Source: Monocercomonoides exilis
Lineage: Eukaryota > Preaxostyla > Oxymonadida > Polymastigidae
Length of the DNA: 64,000 bases
Direction: 5' to 3'
Assembly (NCBI GenBank): GCA_001643675.2
Contig: LSRY02000031.1
Span: forward strand, 2,501-66,500
The position numbers were made by a program, and so were the translations under genes. Shown here piece by piece: positions 41,998-53,152 of this stretch (the first letter of the stretch is position 1; each line of letters begins with the position of its first letter). Under the pieces are notes generated by a model that did no database searches, was not told the origin of the DNA, and was given only the letters and a program-made list of their open reading frames with translations.

Positions 41998-42182
41998 CAC
42001 CCATATATTTGAGTGAAATGTTTGAAATGAGGTTAAAATAAATTGGAAAAGTTGAAATGGAGGAACTAACAGAAAATGCAAAAAAAAGAAGAAGAAAATG
42101 AAAATATAGCAAAAATGAAAAACAATATTTTAAGAATGAATACACATGGAAAAACAAGAAGAGCCAATAATCAACCTCACTT

Positions 42183-45100
42183 TTAATCCTTCATTTCTTG
42201 TCCCTTGTCATCGCTCTCTTCATTTCTTGATCTCTTTTTCTTCACAACAACAATTACAATCACTATCACCACAACTGCTACCACAACGATAATCGGAACG
42301 ATAACAGCAACTGCAATTACTCCAGAATTTCCCTCTGATTTGTTTTTCTTTCCCTGGTTCGGCTCCGACTCTGGAACTGGCTCTGGCTGAGGCTGAGGTT
42401 GTGGCTCTGGATGAGGCTGAGGTTGTGGCTCTGGCTCTGGCTTTGGATCCTTTTTTCCTTTTATATACTTCTCATACACACCCTCAGGCTCTGATTCTGC
42501 ATCTTTTGCTCCCTCAATCCACCCAACAGTGGAATCATCATAATCATTCGCAAACGCAAAGGCATCTTCTTGTTTGCAGAACTTTTCGAAGTCTGGAGCA
42601 ATGATGAACAGAGAAGTTGTTTTTGAGCCAGCTGTGTTTGAGCTGTCGATCTCCAGGTTGTGTTCTGATGGGAGTTTCAGATTCGATGTTGCCTTAGGCA
42701 TCTCAATGAATATTGCTCCTGATTTCCCTTCTGGTGCTGAACACGACTTGAATGAGCATTTGCTTGACCTTCCAATGGCCACTCTTGATTCTTCTGAACT
42801 GAGGGTGATATCCAACCCTGCTGCTGCTCCTTTCTCCGATTTCACTTCATTCATGTTCAATCCTTCGATTGACACCTTCGAAGATGAATCGCTCTTATCT
42901 CTGATGCTGATTGCTGCTCCACTTTCCAAGTTCACTTTGTTGATGTCCATTCCCCTCAATGACACCTTTCTGGCTCCTGAAAATGAAAATGGTGATGATG
43001 AAAATGTCACAAATGAGGTCTCATCTGTGCATTTCACTGTGTCCATTTCCACACTTCCAGATGTCACACTCACAAGACTGCTTGTCAAGGAACTGTTTCC
43101 ATCATCATTTGAATTCATTCCTTCTTGTGTTTGTGATCCAATTCTGACAAATCGACATGTCGATATTTTCAAAGATATTGAATCATATCCAGCACAAATT
43201 AATAAGTCCCAGTTCTTTTCTGTTGAAGAGAATTGGAATGCCAAATACTTGAATTCCACAGTTTTCTGGCAAGAAAAGAGAATTGATGAAACAGAAACAT
43301 CACAATTAATTGCCACTTCTGTATTTCCCTTTCCATTGTCATTCACTCCTTCAATTGTTATTCCATAGTTGGCTGAGAATATGATCCCTTCAGCCTTCAC
43401 AGGATCTGCAGTTTTGACAATGTCAATGAAACATTTTCCACTTTTTTCTAAATAATAATAGGCATCGTATATGCTATTTATTGCAAATTCAACATTGATT
43501 CCATTTCCATTCCCTCCATTTTTCACAAATGCTCTTTCCATATTTTCTGGTATTTGAGGAGGTGCATCGAAAAATAAAGCTGTGAAATCAAAAAATTGAT
43601 CAATTTCTCTGTTATATCCAAGAACATTCCACCTATTATCCAATCGCTTGTAATCAGCTGCAAAACTTAACTTCATTGAATCTGCAATATCCTTGAACAA
43701 AAAGTTATCATTCATCTCCAATAATAGTCCAGTATTTCTCTTTTCTCCATTATAAGCAGCTGAACAGTTCTGAAAAACAAGATTCTTTCCATCTTTTGGC
43801 CATTTAAGTTGAGATGCAAATTGAATGTTAGGTATGTCCAAATATATTCCTCCTGAATTTCCATTTGTACAACTGCATGAAGTGAAAGATGAAACTCCTC
43901 CATCTCCCACTGTGAACGTGCTTTCACTGCTTTCACCATAAATAGATAATATACCATAATCTCCAGCTTGACATTCAGTGAAACTGCAGTTATTCATGAT
44001 AACATGCAATTTATATAAATAATATCCAAATATATAAACAATTGCACCACCACCAGAAATTTTGTTCAAACTCATATTTTTCAATGAAACTGTTTCTGAA
44101 TCATGGGAATAAAAAACATTCCTGGAGAATGATACAATGTTGCTGTCATCAACGCATTCCACACTGTCCATATAAAAATTTCCACCATCAGTATACACGA
44201 GAATAAGATTAACAAATTCCCCATTTAATGATGGATGGACAAATTGACAATTACTAATTGTGAGATTCGAAGAACATCCATGAATCAGAACATCACTGTT
44301 GGATCCACCTAATGACATCGGATAATGGAATGCCAAGTACTTAAATTCAGTATCTCCATTGCAATAAAATAAATTTCCACCTGGGTTCACATCACAATCA
44401 ATTGCCACCTCTGAATTTCCTTCTCCGTTTTCGTTGACACCTTCTATTATAATTCCACTTGCAACTTCAAATGAGATGGCTTCGGCTTTGATAGCTTCAT
44501 CTGTTTTGACAATGTCGATTTTACACACTCCATTCTTATTCAAGTGATCGTATGCTTCGCAAATACTACCTGTTGCTGATTCAACATTGATTCCATTTCC
44601 AGTTCCGTCATTTTTGACAAACACTGTTGTGAAATTATCTGGCTTTGGAGGATCAAAATATGTGCAAACAAAATCAATCTCTTTCATCATATCGTTATTG
44701 TCATATCCAACAACGCTCCATCTGTTATCCTTCCGAGTGTAATCAGCTGCAAAACTTGCCTTCATTGCATCTGCTGCATCTTTATACAAAGAACCATTTT
44801 TCATTCGAATGAACAATCCAGTATTTCTCTTCGAACCATAGAACATCGCTGAGCAATTCTGAAATATCAAATTCCTTCCATCTTTTGGCTATTTCAGTTG
44901 AGATGAAGACATGATATTTGACATTGATAAATAGATTCCACCAGATTTGGTATCGTATCCACTGCTGCTGCAAGATGTGAAAGACGTAACTCCACCATCT
45001 CCAATTGCAAATGTGCTTTCACCGTTGTAGCTCGAAACGTATAATATTCCATTACTTCTTGTTTGACATTCAGTGAATGTGCAGTTATTCAAAGCCATAT

Positions 45101-45794
45101 CTAATTTGTCATAATATCCTCCGTTTGTACAAACAATTGAATTAGAACTTGATATTTTTTTCATCGTCACATTCGTCAATGTTACTGAATGAGAATTAAT
45201 GGCATAATAAACAATACAAGAAAATGATACATTTTGAATTTCATCAACACATTCAACATTGATCATATATAAATTCCCACCATCCACATATACAAGACAA
45301 TTACCCACAGTTCCCCCGTTTGATGTCGGTCGAATAAATTGACAATTTCTAATTGTCAGATTGCAATTACTTATACAAATCAATGAATCATCTGATGATC
45401 CTCCCAAAGATAGAGGAAAATGGAACGCAAAGAACTTATATTCTGTATCTCCATTACATGTGAAAAGATTTCCTTTTGAATTCACATCACAATCAATTGC
45501 AACCATTGTGTTTCCATTTCCATCGCTGTTAATTCCTTCAATGGTGATTCCTTGATTTTTGTTGAGAGTTAATGTCTCTGCTGTAAGTGCAGTTGTATCA
45601 TTGATAACATAGATCTTGCAAGCTTCTTCTTCACCTAACAGATCATATGCACTGTTCAATGATTTCTTTTCCTGTCCGATCGCTGTGCCAGTGTTGGTGT
45701 CACTTCCACTTTGCTTCACGTAAACTGCATATATCTCTGCTGCATTTACTGTTTGTGCTGTTATCGGTGTAAAAATTTGAAAAACAAAGATCAT
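42183..45794 (-). CDS. Beta-helix surface membrane protein, interrupted by one TAG
   Basis: One frame of about 1,200 codons from the ATG at 45794 to TAA at 42183. It encodes a signal-peptide-like start (MIFVFQIFTPITAQTVNA) and three homologous modules. Each opens with a VKxxGxxxxxG motif (YVKQSGSDTNTG, FVKNDGTGNGIN, FVKNGGNGNGIN) and continues with right-handed beta-helix repeats (ISNCQF, FTECQ, GDGGVSSFTSC). After these come a Pro/Glu/Gln stalk, a 25-residue Val/Ile transmembrane helix and a basic tail (KKKRSRNEESDDKGQ). TAG at 44889-44891 sits where the next module has Trp (QLKWPKDG versus QLK-stop-PKDG), a direct sign of a TGG-to-TAG change. A Met lies six codons after the stop. It is likely a cell-surface adhesin or antigen, related to the genes at 55304 and 61369. 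Confidence 0.82.
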
Positions 45795-46473
45795 GAGTTT
45801 TGATGTTTCTTGAACTACAACACAAACGATCAACACAACCTTAATACAAGCATAAACCTAACTCAATCTATGGTTGGGATCCAATTGATGAGTATTTTAT
45901 ATACTTTATCATCATCATTAATATACTCATATATAAACCTTTTCAATTTATCTCTCTTTTTTTCAAATAACAAACAAAACTGTATTAATCATAAGTTATC
46001 TCCCACTTCTTGTATTATGATTTTGAACAATCTTATGACATATTGTTTATAAATTAACAAAAATATAATTTTTCCAATCTTTTCACTCACACAAGAAACC
46101 TGAAGTTTTTTTTTAAAAACCAATAATATCTCACCATTTTTAATATTATTTTAATCTGTATTTGATAATTCAAACAAGAACATATCTTTGGATTTCTTGA
46201 CTATTCATGGAAAAATAAAAACGACAACTGATTGGCATGGATGATATTCATATAATTCTTAAATGATCTATCAATAATTGAATTGAAGAAATGATTTATT
46301 TATTTTGAAATATGATTTTTTAATAAAATATGAAACCTCATAAACAACAATGAAGAGAATTCAAAAATACAATACAGATTCAAAAAGGAGTTTTTAAACG
46401 ATAATTGATTTGTCACAATTTTTGAAAAATAAGAAGTATCATCGAATGACAGTCATTTCAGAACTTCATTCCA
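45795..46473. other. Promoter-side AT-rich region of the surface-protein gene
   Basis: No supported gene. Short pyrimidine-rich tracts and TATA-like sequences (TATATACTTT, TATATAAACC) lie 100-150 bp upstream of the surface-protein start. Confidence 0.4.
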
Positions 46474-46772
46474 ATGTCAAACTTCACAGAGTTGGACAAC
46501 CCAGAGAGTTTTCATGAAGCCCTTGAAACGTTTCTTCCATTTGAAGCAGAGAAGAATGAAGGTCTTATTGCAGTCATTTGCTCCAGTGACAGTTGTTGAA
46601 AGCTGAATCTCAAGATAATTGATGATATAACAGTTTATTCAAAAAAAAGGACTGCAACTGATACAAATGGTAAAATATATTCTGATTATTGTTTATTTGG
46701 CTGTCTTATTCTCATATTTTTTGTAGGAATTGTCTGGCAAAGAAACGAATTTGAAAGAAGTCTTTGAAGAGA
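46474..46772 (+). pseudogene. Broken short gene fragment
   Basis: The ATG at 46474 opens 41 codons (SNFTELDNPESFHEALETFL, AEKNEGLIAVICSSDSC) to a TGA at 46597-46599. The same frame then continues for 57 codons. A GTAAAA...TTTTTTGTAG stretch (about 46669-46728) could be a short intron. Not recognised; coding-like composition only. Confidence 0.3.
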
Positions 46773-47799
46773 TAGAGGATGAAGAGAAATGAGGATTTGA
46801 GTGAAATGATGTATTGAGAACAGGAAATGTTTTGTGAGGAAGGATATCCCAGATAACAAAAGACACAATCGTGATGAAGAGGGCTTTCTCATCGCATCAT
46901 GAAAAATCAGTCTTCTTTGAGAACTTATATGTTTTGGTGTAAATGAAAAGCAATGTGAAATGAACACTTCTGATGGCACTTATGAATGAAAAAAAGAAGA
47001 GAATGTCATTGCTCATTCGATCACTTTTTCAAAGAAACAGAGAAGAATAAGAAATCACTATCAAAAAAACAAATTGGAGTGTTGATCAGTCATTTCCTTC
47101 AGCTTTGGATCCACTCATTAGGAGATCTATCAATTCCAAATGGAATGTTTATGAGGTTGTAAAAACAGAATTGGAAAGTTTTCATTGGCTGTTTCTTCTG
47201 CCTCTATTGAACAAAAAAACAGACGCAATCTGTCCAACAAATCTCTCAAAATGGTGATTATTTTTCATTGTTTTGTTGCTTATCTTTCATCCTTTTTGAT
47301 GACTTTTGAAGAGCTTCAAAGACAAAAAGATTTCATTCGAAATTCTTCTTTGAAAATGATTCTTTTTCTGACTTGATGTTTATTAACAGAATGTTGATTT
47401 CTTTTCACATTTCCTTTTTGGATGTCAAACTGTCTCTTTTTCAAATTCGAATTTTTAATTTGTTTTTTTCAGATGAATGACTGTTTTTTTGTGTATTTTC
47501 AATGATGATGAGTGTTTGTCAAAAATATGAAAAAATTAATATTTTGTCAGAATGAAAATGAAATGATAATTTTGTCAGTGCTTTTATCAAAAAGGCTTCA
47601 AATGTTGATGTGTGTGCAGAATAGTTTTTTTGAATGAAAATTGCATTTGCACATGGTAAATATCTTTCCGAGAAAAAGAATCCAAAAATTCAAATAAAGC
47701 CATTGGAATGCTCGCTTCAATGTTTATTTCTCACTTTTGATGCTCTCATTTATGTTTTCTCCATTTTTCTCTCAGCATTTTCTCTCTCTCATTTTTTTT
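46773..47799. other. Region without supported genes
   Basis: AT-rich, with several short Phe/Ser/Lys-rich frames on both strands (46686-46979, 47185-47376, 47634-47834) that show no domain, signal or conserved motif. Confidence 0.45.
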
Positions 47800-48003
47800 T
47801 TATTCTTCCTCATCCCCCAGCTTCACCGAATTGATCCCCATCCCGATCTGCCCTCCCTGATACGTCCCTCTCTTCAGCTTCGTCTTCGCTGCCCTGAATC
47901 CTTTTCCCCGAGTCTGCAGCAGCTTCTCCGACGCCTTCTTGCCCCACGCCTCGCCTTTCATCTCGAAGCTGTTGTCTGCCAGCCGCGGGTCAGTAATCAC
48001 ATA
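47800..48003 (-). pseudogene. Nopp140/SRP40 C-terminal domain fragment
   Basis: The minus-strand 66 codons ending at TAA 47800-47802 read TDPRLADNSFEMKGEAWG, then a SEKLLQTRGKGFRAAKTKLK segment and RGTYQGGQIGMGINSVKL. This is the signature of the SRP40 C-terminal domain of nucleolar Nopp140-like proteins, which help assemble ribonucleoproteins. Just upstream the frame stops, but a Ser/Pro-rich run in a neighbouring frame (48010-48120) fits the usual preceding linker, so a small frameshift probably broke the gene. Lys/Ser/Glu-rich minus-strand frames at 48317-48752 may be more of it. Confidence 0.6.
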
Positions 48004-48798
48004 CTTGGACGGAGGAAGGGGGTGCGGCGAGAGGGAGAGGGAGAGGGAGAAGGAGAAGGAGAAATGGAAGGAGAAGGAGATGATTCGTTATTGTTGGCTG
48101 AGGATGAGCTGGGAGCAAGATTTGGGTTTGATATCATTTTGTTGTTGTTCTTCTTTTCTGAAGAAGAGGTGGATGAAGAAGAAGATTCTGATTCTGAATC
48201 AGAAGAATCAGAGGAAGAATAAGAAGAGGAAAAGGAAAAAAAAAGAGGAAAAGTCGGAAGTTGAATTTTTTATGTCAGAATTTTTCTTCACAGGAATTCC
48301 TGCCTTTTGCTTCTTCTCATTCTTCTTCTCTTTCTCTTTTTTCATATATCGACTCTTTGTCTGAAAAAAACCCTTCTTCATGTTTTCCCTTTGCTCGAGA
48401 ACGGCGAGCTTTCGCGACTGGTTGATCTTTCTGATCCGAATGTAGATGCTGTGCTTGTTTCGCCTGTAGGACTGGTATCAGACGTGGTGAGGTCTCTGAA
48501 AAAGCTTCTTGTGGCTGGCGCAGCTCTGCAGTTGTCTCTTTGGTCAATGCCTTTGTCTTTTTCGTCTGTTTCGCCATTCAGAAAGCGGAGAAGTGAAGAG
48601 AAGAAATCTTCAGAGAATGATAATCCATCATCTTCATCTTCGTCATCAGCGCCTGCGATTGACCCTTCGGATGCATCTGCGGTGGCTGCGTCATTCACAT
48701 CGGCTGGAGCGATGGACGACATCGAGAGGCGGCTGGGGTGTATGAAAATCACAGACAGTCGTTACTGAGGGAGAAACAGACGCTTCGAATGATTTGTT

Positions 48799-50874
48799 GT
48801 GGCTCGGCGGGCGGTGCTGTATGGGGGTGTTGTGTGTGCGTACGATGTGGCGCTTTCGGCGATGCTTTTGGTTCCGCTGGTCGCCCCGCTTCCGTCGCTT
48901 GCAGCGTCGGTGTGTACGAAGTCGGGGAGCAAGCGGATCTTTGCAGCTGCAGATGTGAATGCTTTCCCGTCGATCTACGATCTGTTTGACCAGTCGCTGC
49001 AAATATGGTGTTCGCCGCAGTCGAGGCGTGTGGCGGTGAAGCTGGATGACGAAGTGATGAGGCGAGGGGTTGCAGTGTGCGAAGTGGGGCAGATTGTGGA
49101 GAAAGGGTTGGAGGTAGTAATGCTGAGGATCGTGCCATGTAATTTTCTTGTTAACAACAGTTGTGGTGTGTATGATGGAGGAGGAGGAGGAGGAGGAGGA
49201 GGAGATGAAGAAGAAGATGAAGCGGGAGAATGCGAAGTCGGAGGTTGTGAAGAGATGATCGGAGTCCAACATGCCACTGCAAAGGATCTGACATAACAAT
49301 CAAATTACGAAGCGGATGAGCTGCTGGTTGAGCAGATGTAGGAGAATGACAAGATCATCCTGACAAATCAGAGGAAGATTCTGGTGCTGAGCAAGAAGAA
49401 CAACACAGAGGTGAAGGGAGTGAAGGAGCAGCTGGTGGCGATGAAGGAGAAGACGAAGTGCGTCTGTGTGGGGATCAGCAAGAGATTAGAGAAGAAAGAA
49501 GTTGGGACAAATGGAAGAGGAAGTGGAAGAGCAGATGCAACGGAGCAGCAGAAGATGAACAAGATGGAGAAGGAAACGAAGATGCTGATGGCTCCGTCGA
49601 AAGTGCATGTGCAGACTATAAGCAAGCATAAGGAGCTGTTCAAGGAGGTGATTGAGAATCAGAAGACTACGCTTGCGTAATAGAAGCAGGAGCAGAAAGA
49701 AATGAAGGCGTCGCATGAAGAGACAATGGAATAGCTGGTTGTTGGGCAGTTGAAGGAGCTGGAAGAGTAGACGGGGAGTGGAAAATTTATTGGTGGAAGG
49801 GAATGTGTGACAGAGGAGAAATGAGTAAGTGAGAGGGATGGGACGAGGATGAAAAGGAGGAGGAACAGAAACGGAGGCGGAGAATATGAGGAAGCGAAGG
49901 AGGGTGAAAATGCAGAAGAAAGAGATGCGAGCGTGCTATTTGGGATTCCGCTGTTGCCGTGAAAAGAACCGAAGAGAAAGGACGAAGATTGGAGGTAAAC
50001 AGAAGTTCCAATAGAAGTTAATAAAAAGGAAGGGAAGACGAGTGTTGTGCAGCGGCTGTTCATGCTTCTTGAGCAGACGACAGACAAAAGAGACTGGGAA
50101 GAGTCGGAATGATCTGTAATGAAGTTTGGCGGAACGTGGGCAGAGTTGTATGATGCAGTTTGTGTGCCTTTGCCGGTGGGGTCGACAGCAATGGAGCTGC
50201 TGATAAAAACAGTCTCTGAGTAGCTGGAACAGGTGGAGAACAGAATTGAACATATGCTTCGGATGCCGACCACGAAGCGGTCATCTGTGCTGATATAGCG
50301 GCTGCAGTCGTCGCAAGTGTGGAAACTGTTGTGGATTCTGTGGATATTCGGAGACAAGATCGCAACAGGCTTGTGTGAGGGCAGCGCTGTGTTAGTGGAA
50401 GATGCTGTTACAAGGCTGTGGCTTGGAGACTTTGTGAACATGTGGCTGGGGTAAAAGCACGCGGCGCAGAAGAAGAGTGAGGCGGTGCGGTGGGAGATGA
50501 TCTAGGGGATCGAGCTGTTTCGTAAAAACTTTGCGGAGGTGTGGTTGTTTGTGAAGTGGGTGCCAGAGTAATTTGCGAAAGGTGAGCTGTATTTCTTCCT
50601 GCACTGAATCACGGTGCTGTTTGAAGATGAGCAGCAGCAGCAGACGATGAAAGAGAAAGAGGATTTCCTGATGGCTTCGTTCCAAATGCGTTTAAAGTGC
50701 ATCAACGCTGTGCTTGATGGGGTATCGGAGAAGAAAATTCAGATGTTTTTTTGGAAGTTTGAGTGGCTGCAGCCGGGAAGGTGGATGGAGACGCTCAGAG
50801 TTTCTGGGGTTTTTGCAGAACTACAACAGAGTGGAAGCAATGAAGCGGAAAGAGGCGATGAAAGCGCTGTATGA
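48799..50874 (+). pseudogene. Decayed GC-richer gene with many in-frame stops
   Basis: One plus frame of 692 codons has 16 internal stops (TAG, TAA and TGA) and no frameshift. The first 165 codons are open: DVALSAMLLVPLVAPLPSLA, SKRIFAAADVNAFPSIYDLF, VAVCEVGQIVEKGLEVVMLR, then a poly-Gly run. After that comes a Gln/Glu/Lys-rich coiled coil and an ordered C-terminal part (AVCVPLPVGSTAMELLIKTV, WKLLWILWIFGDKIATGL, FQMRLKCINAVLDGV). Many stops fall where Gln, Arg or Trp would fit. The opposite strand has a 260-codon Ser/Pro-rich frame (49659-50441), which I take as a shadow. Family not recognised. The region is clearly richer in G and C than its neighbours. Confidence 0.4.
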
Positions 50875-51770
50875 TGCGATACGTTGAGGCTTTCCATCGA
50901 CTTCATCGATTTCATCTTCATCAACGATATCATAGTCACCAGGGGCAGTGAGAAGAGGGATCACGTACTCAGAGCGGGGCCTCTTCTGTGTGTGTTATCC
51001 GCAGATGCCACAGGCGCTGTTGCTGCAGATCTTTCTGGATGCATTCAGAATATCTGGCTGCTGTCTGCCGTAGTTGGCGTCGGTGCTTGAGGAATGAAAA
51101 CACAATGGCTTCCTCACACTGTATGTTATGCATCCAGATGTGTGCGATGCTGCCAACTGCAGATCTCCTCTATTTCTATCAGAGAACAATGTGGTTGTGA
51201 AGACGGTTAGCCGGAGCTGGATGATCGGGTGAGGATGCTTTCGTGGTGTCAGAGGAGGCATGGCTGAATCGAAGTGTTGATGTTTGTGCAGTCGGCTGTG
51301 AGTGATGTTCCTGATGGTGATGATGCTGACAGAGCTGATACGTCCGCAGCTGGGGAGGAAAGAGGTGGAACGTGCAATTTTCTTTGGGCTGCCACTTGGG
51401 AACGGGCATCGTGTGGAGCTGTATCACGAACCGAAGACATTGAAGAAGGAGCAGAAGCTATGCTTAGCTATGTTTCTCAATTACGTGCTTCGAAAGCGCA
51501 GGACAAACAAGTTCTGATGGAGAAAGAGATGGCGATAAACAATATGCTCCAATCCTTTTAGTGAGCACTGGATGTGATCGATCATTTGATTAGCCTGTCA
51601 GCTTTATCTTCCTAATTGTCATTCTCTTCTTTATCTTCTTCTTCCTCTTCTATCTCCTGTTTCTTGTCGCATTCATTTTCTTTCAAAGTATTTTTTGAAA
51701 GAAATAAATATTTAGTCAACATTGAGAATGTTAAGTCTTCTTTCTTCATATTTCTAAAAAATAATAGAAA
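50875..51770. other. Remnants downstream of the decayed gene
   Basis: Coding-like pieces occur in changing plus frames: 50884-51090, 50988-51200 and 51302-51517 (IRPQLGRKEVERAIFFGLPL, then TLKKEQKLCLAMFLNYVLRK). None is complete. They probably continue the gene to the left after frameshifts. Confidence 0.35.
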
Positions 51771-51860
51771 AGAAGAAGGAGGTAGAAGAAGAAGGAGGTT
51801 GAAGAAGAAGGAGGTTGAAGAAGAAGGTGAAAAAGAAGAAGGTGAAAAAGAAGAAGGTTA
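51770..51860 (+). repeat. Purine-rich minisatellite
   Basis: Tandem 15-bp units of the type GAAGAAGAAGGAGGT and GAAGAAGGTGAAAAA. The open frames over it encode only Glu/Lys/Val repeats. Confidence 0.8.
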
Positions 51861-53152
51861 AGTATTTTCAAATTGATTTTATTTCATATTTCGGTATTTT
51901 TCTTGAAGCAAAAAAAAAGTTGATGATGAAAGTGAATCAAACCGATTTCATCCTTTCAATATTTTCCGAACACACATTTTTGAAGGATTCAATATCTGAG
52001 CGATAAATATGCTTGATGAAACTGAATCTGTAACAACTGGAGCTAAATGATTAATTTCTAAAATTATTCTTTTTCTCCTTCTGATATAATTTCTTCATCT
52101 TCTTCAATTTTTTTTTGTACTGGCTGCTGTTAGAGAATCAGACATCTCCAAAAGTCTGAGTAAAAGTCAGTGATTATGATTCTTGAATCTTTCCAGATTT
52201 TTTTATAATGGCCATAATATATGAGGAAAAGATAAATTCGAATTGTTACTGAAATAAAACTACAGAAGATGTGATTGAAAATACCTGTAATCAACGTGAT
52301 GAGATTTATGTTGAAGGGAAAAATAAGAGATCGTTCGGCATTGAAGCTGTATAAGCAAGATAGATTTCAACGAATTGGCAAATAAATAATTCGTGTTTAA
52401 TATTCATTGAAAAAGATGATTCTTGAATTGACGCTCGCCTTTGAAAAAGATTCGTCCCATCTGTGTCTATATAACGCTCTCTGGGCTCTTTTGTCTTTAT
52501 ACACTTTTGTTCCCTTTGTGATTTTCCAAATAATTATTTTGTCACGGCATTATCTTCTTTTCAGTAACTTCTTCGCCTTTGCACTATGGTTCCGTTCATC
52601 TTCTCTGAAACTGTCCTCAATCACTCAATTTCAGAACTATTTTTCTCATTCCTTCCCAAAAAATATCCATTTTTTTCGCACTCTTCATGCCTTTTTCTTG
52701 AACTAACTGTTTTCCCTTCTTTCTCTCTTTCATTATCTTTCTTTTTCGATTCATTTGAAAATAATAACAATCATCAATAAAGCCATAATTTATTATTTCG
52801 AAGATATTTTCTTTTCCTCAACGACAATCCATTCTATTATTCATGATAAGATTCAAAGATTGAAAAGATAAAAACATTCAAGAAAGAATATCCCATATTT
52901 GAATTGTTTGACAATTGAGATAAAGATGCAAATATTTCATACGAAGGTCTAGCAGTTTTTTATTTTTTCGCTATCTCTTTCTTTTTATTTGATGATAAAT
53001 AATTTAACAATCTGATTGCGTGGAAAAACTAACTTATATTTTTGTTGAATATTTTTTTTTTCGTTACATAAGTCTCTGTTTACAGGGAATTTTTCTGGTC
53101 TGAAATTATTCTTTTCTTTCATGAAATAGTGATTTTTCATCAACTTTTGCAG
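51861..53152. other. AT-rich intergenic region
   Basis: No supported gene. A Phe/Ser/Leu-rich frame at 52407-52706 lacks domains. A first exon of the gene starting at 53153 could lie in the last few hundred bases but cannot be identified. Confidence 0.45.

Noticed and set aside
42574-43368. 264-codon plus-strand frame opposite the surface-protein gene
   Set aside because: Shadow of a repetitive beta-helix gene; Ser/Pro/Phe-rich with no independent evidence.
48691-49299. 202-codon minus-strand open frame
   Set aside because: His/Arg/Ser-rich shadow of the plus frame starting at 48799, with a poly-Ser run that is simply the antisense of the GGA repeat.
49659-50441. 260-codon minus-strand open frame
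   Set aside because: Ser/Pro/Leu-rich composition typical of the antisense of a Gln/Glu/Lys-rich coding strand; no domain; overlaps a more protein-like plus frame.
48799-50874. Reassignment of TAA/TAG to glutamine, as in some oxymonads
   Set aside because: Many in-frame stops would read well as Gln, but TGA also interrupts frames, intact large genes end at ordinary TAA codons, and one TAG sits where the gene's own repeat has Trp. Decay by point mutation explains all cases.
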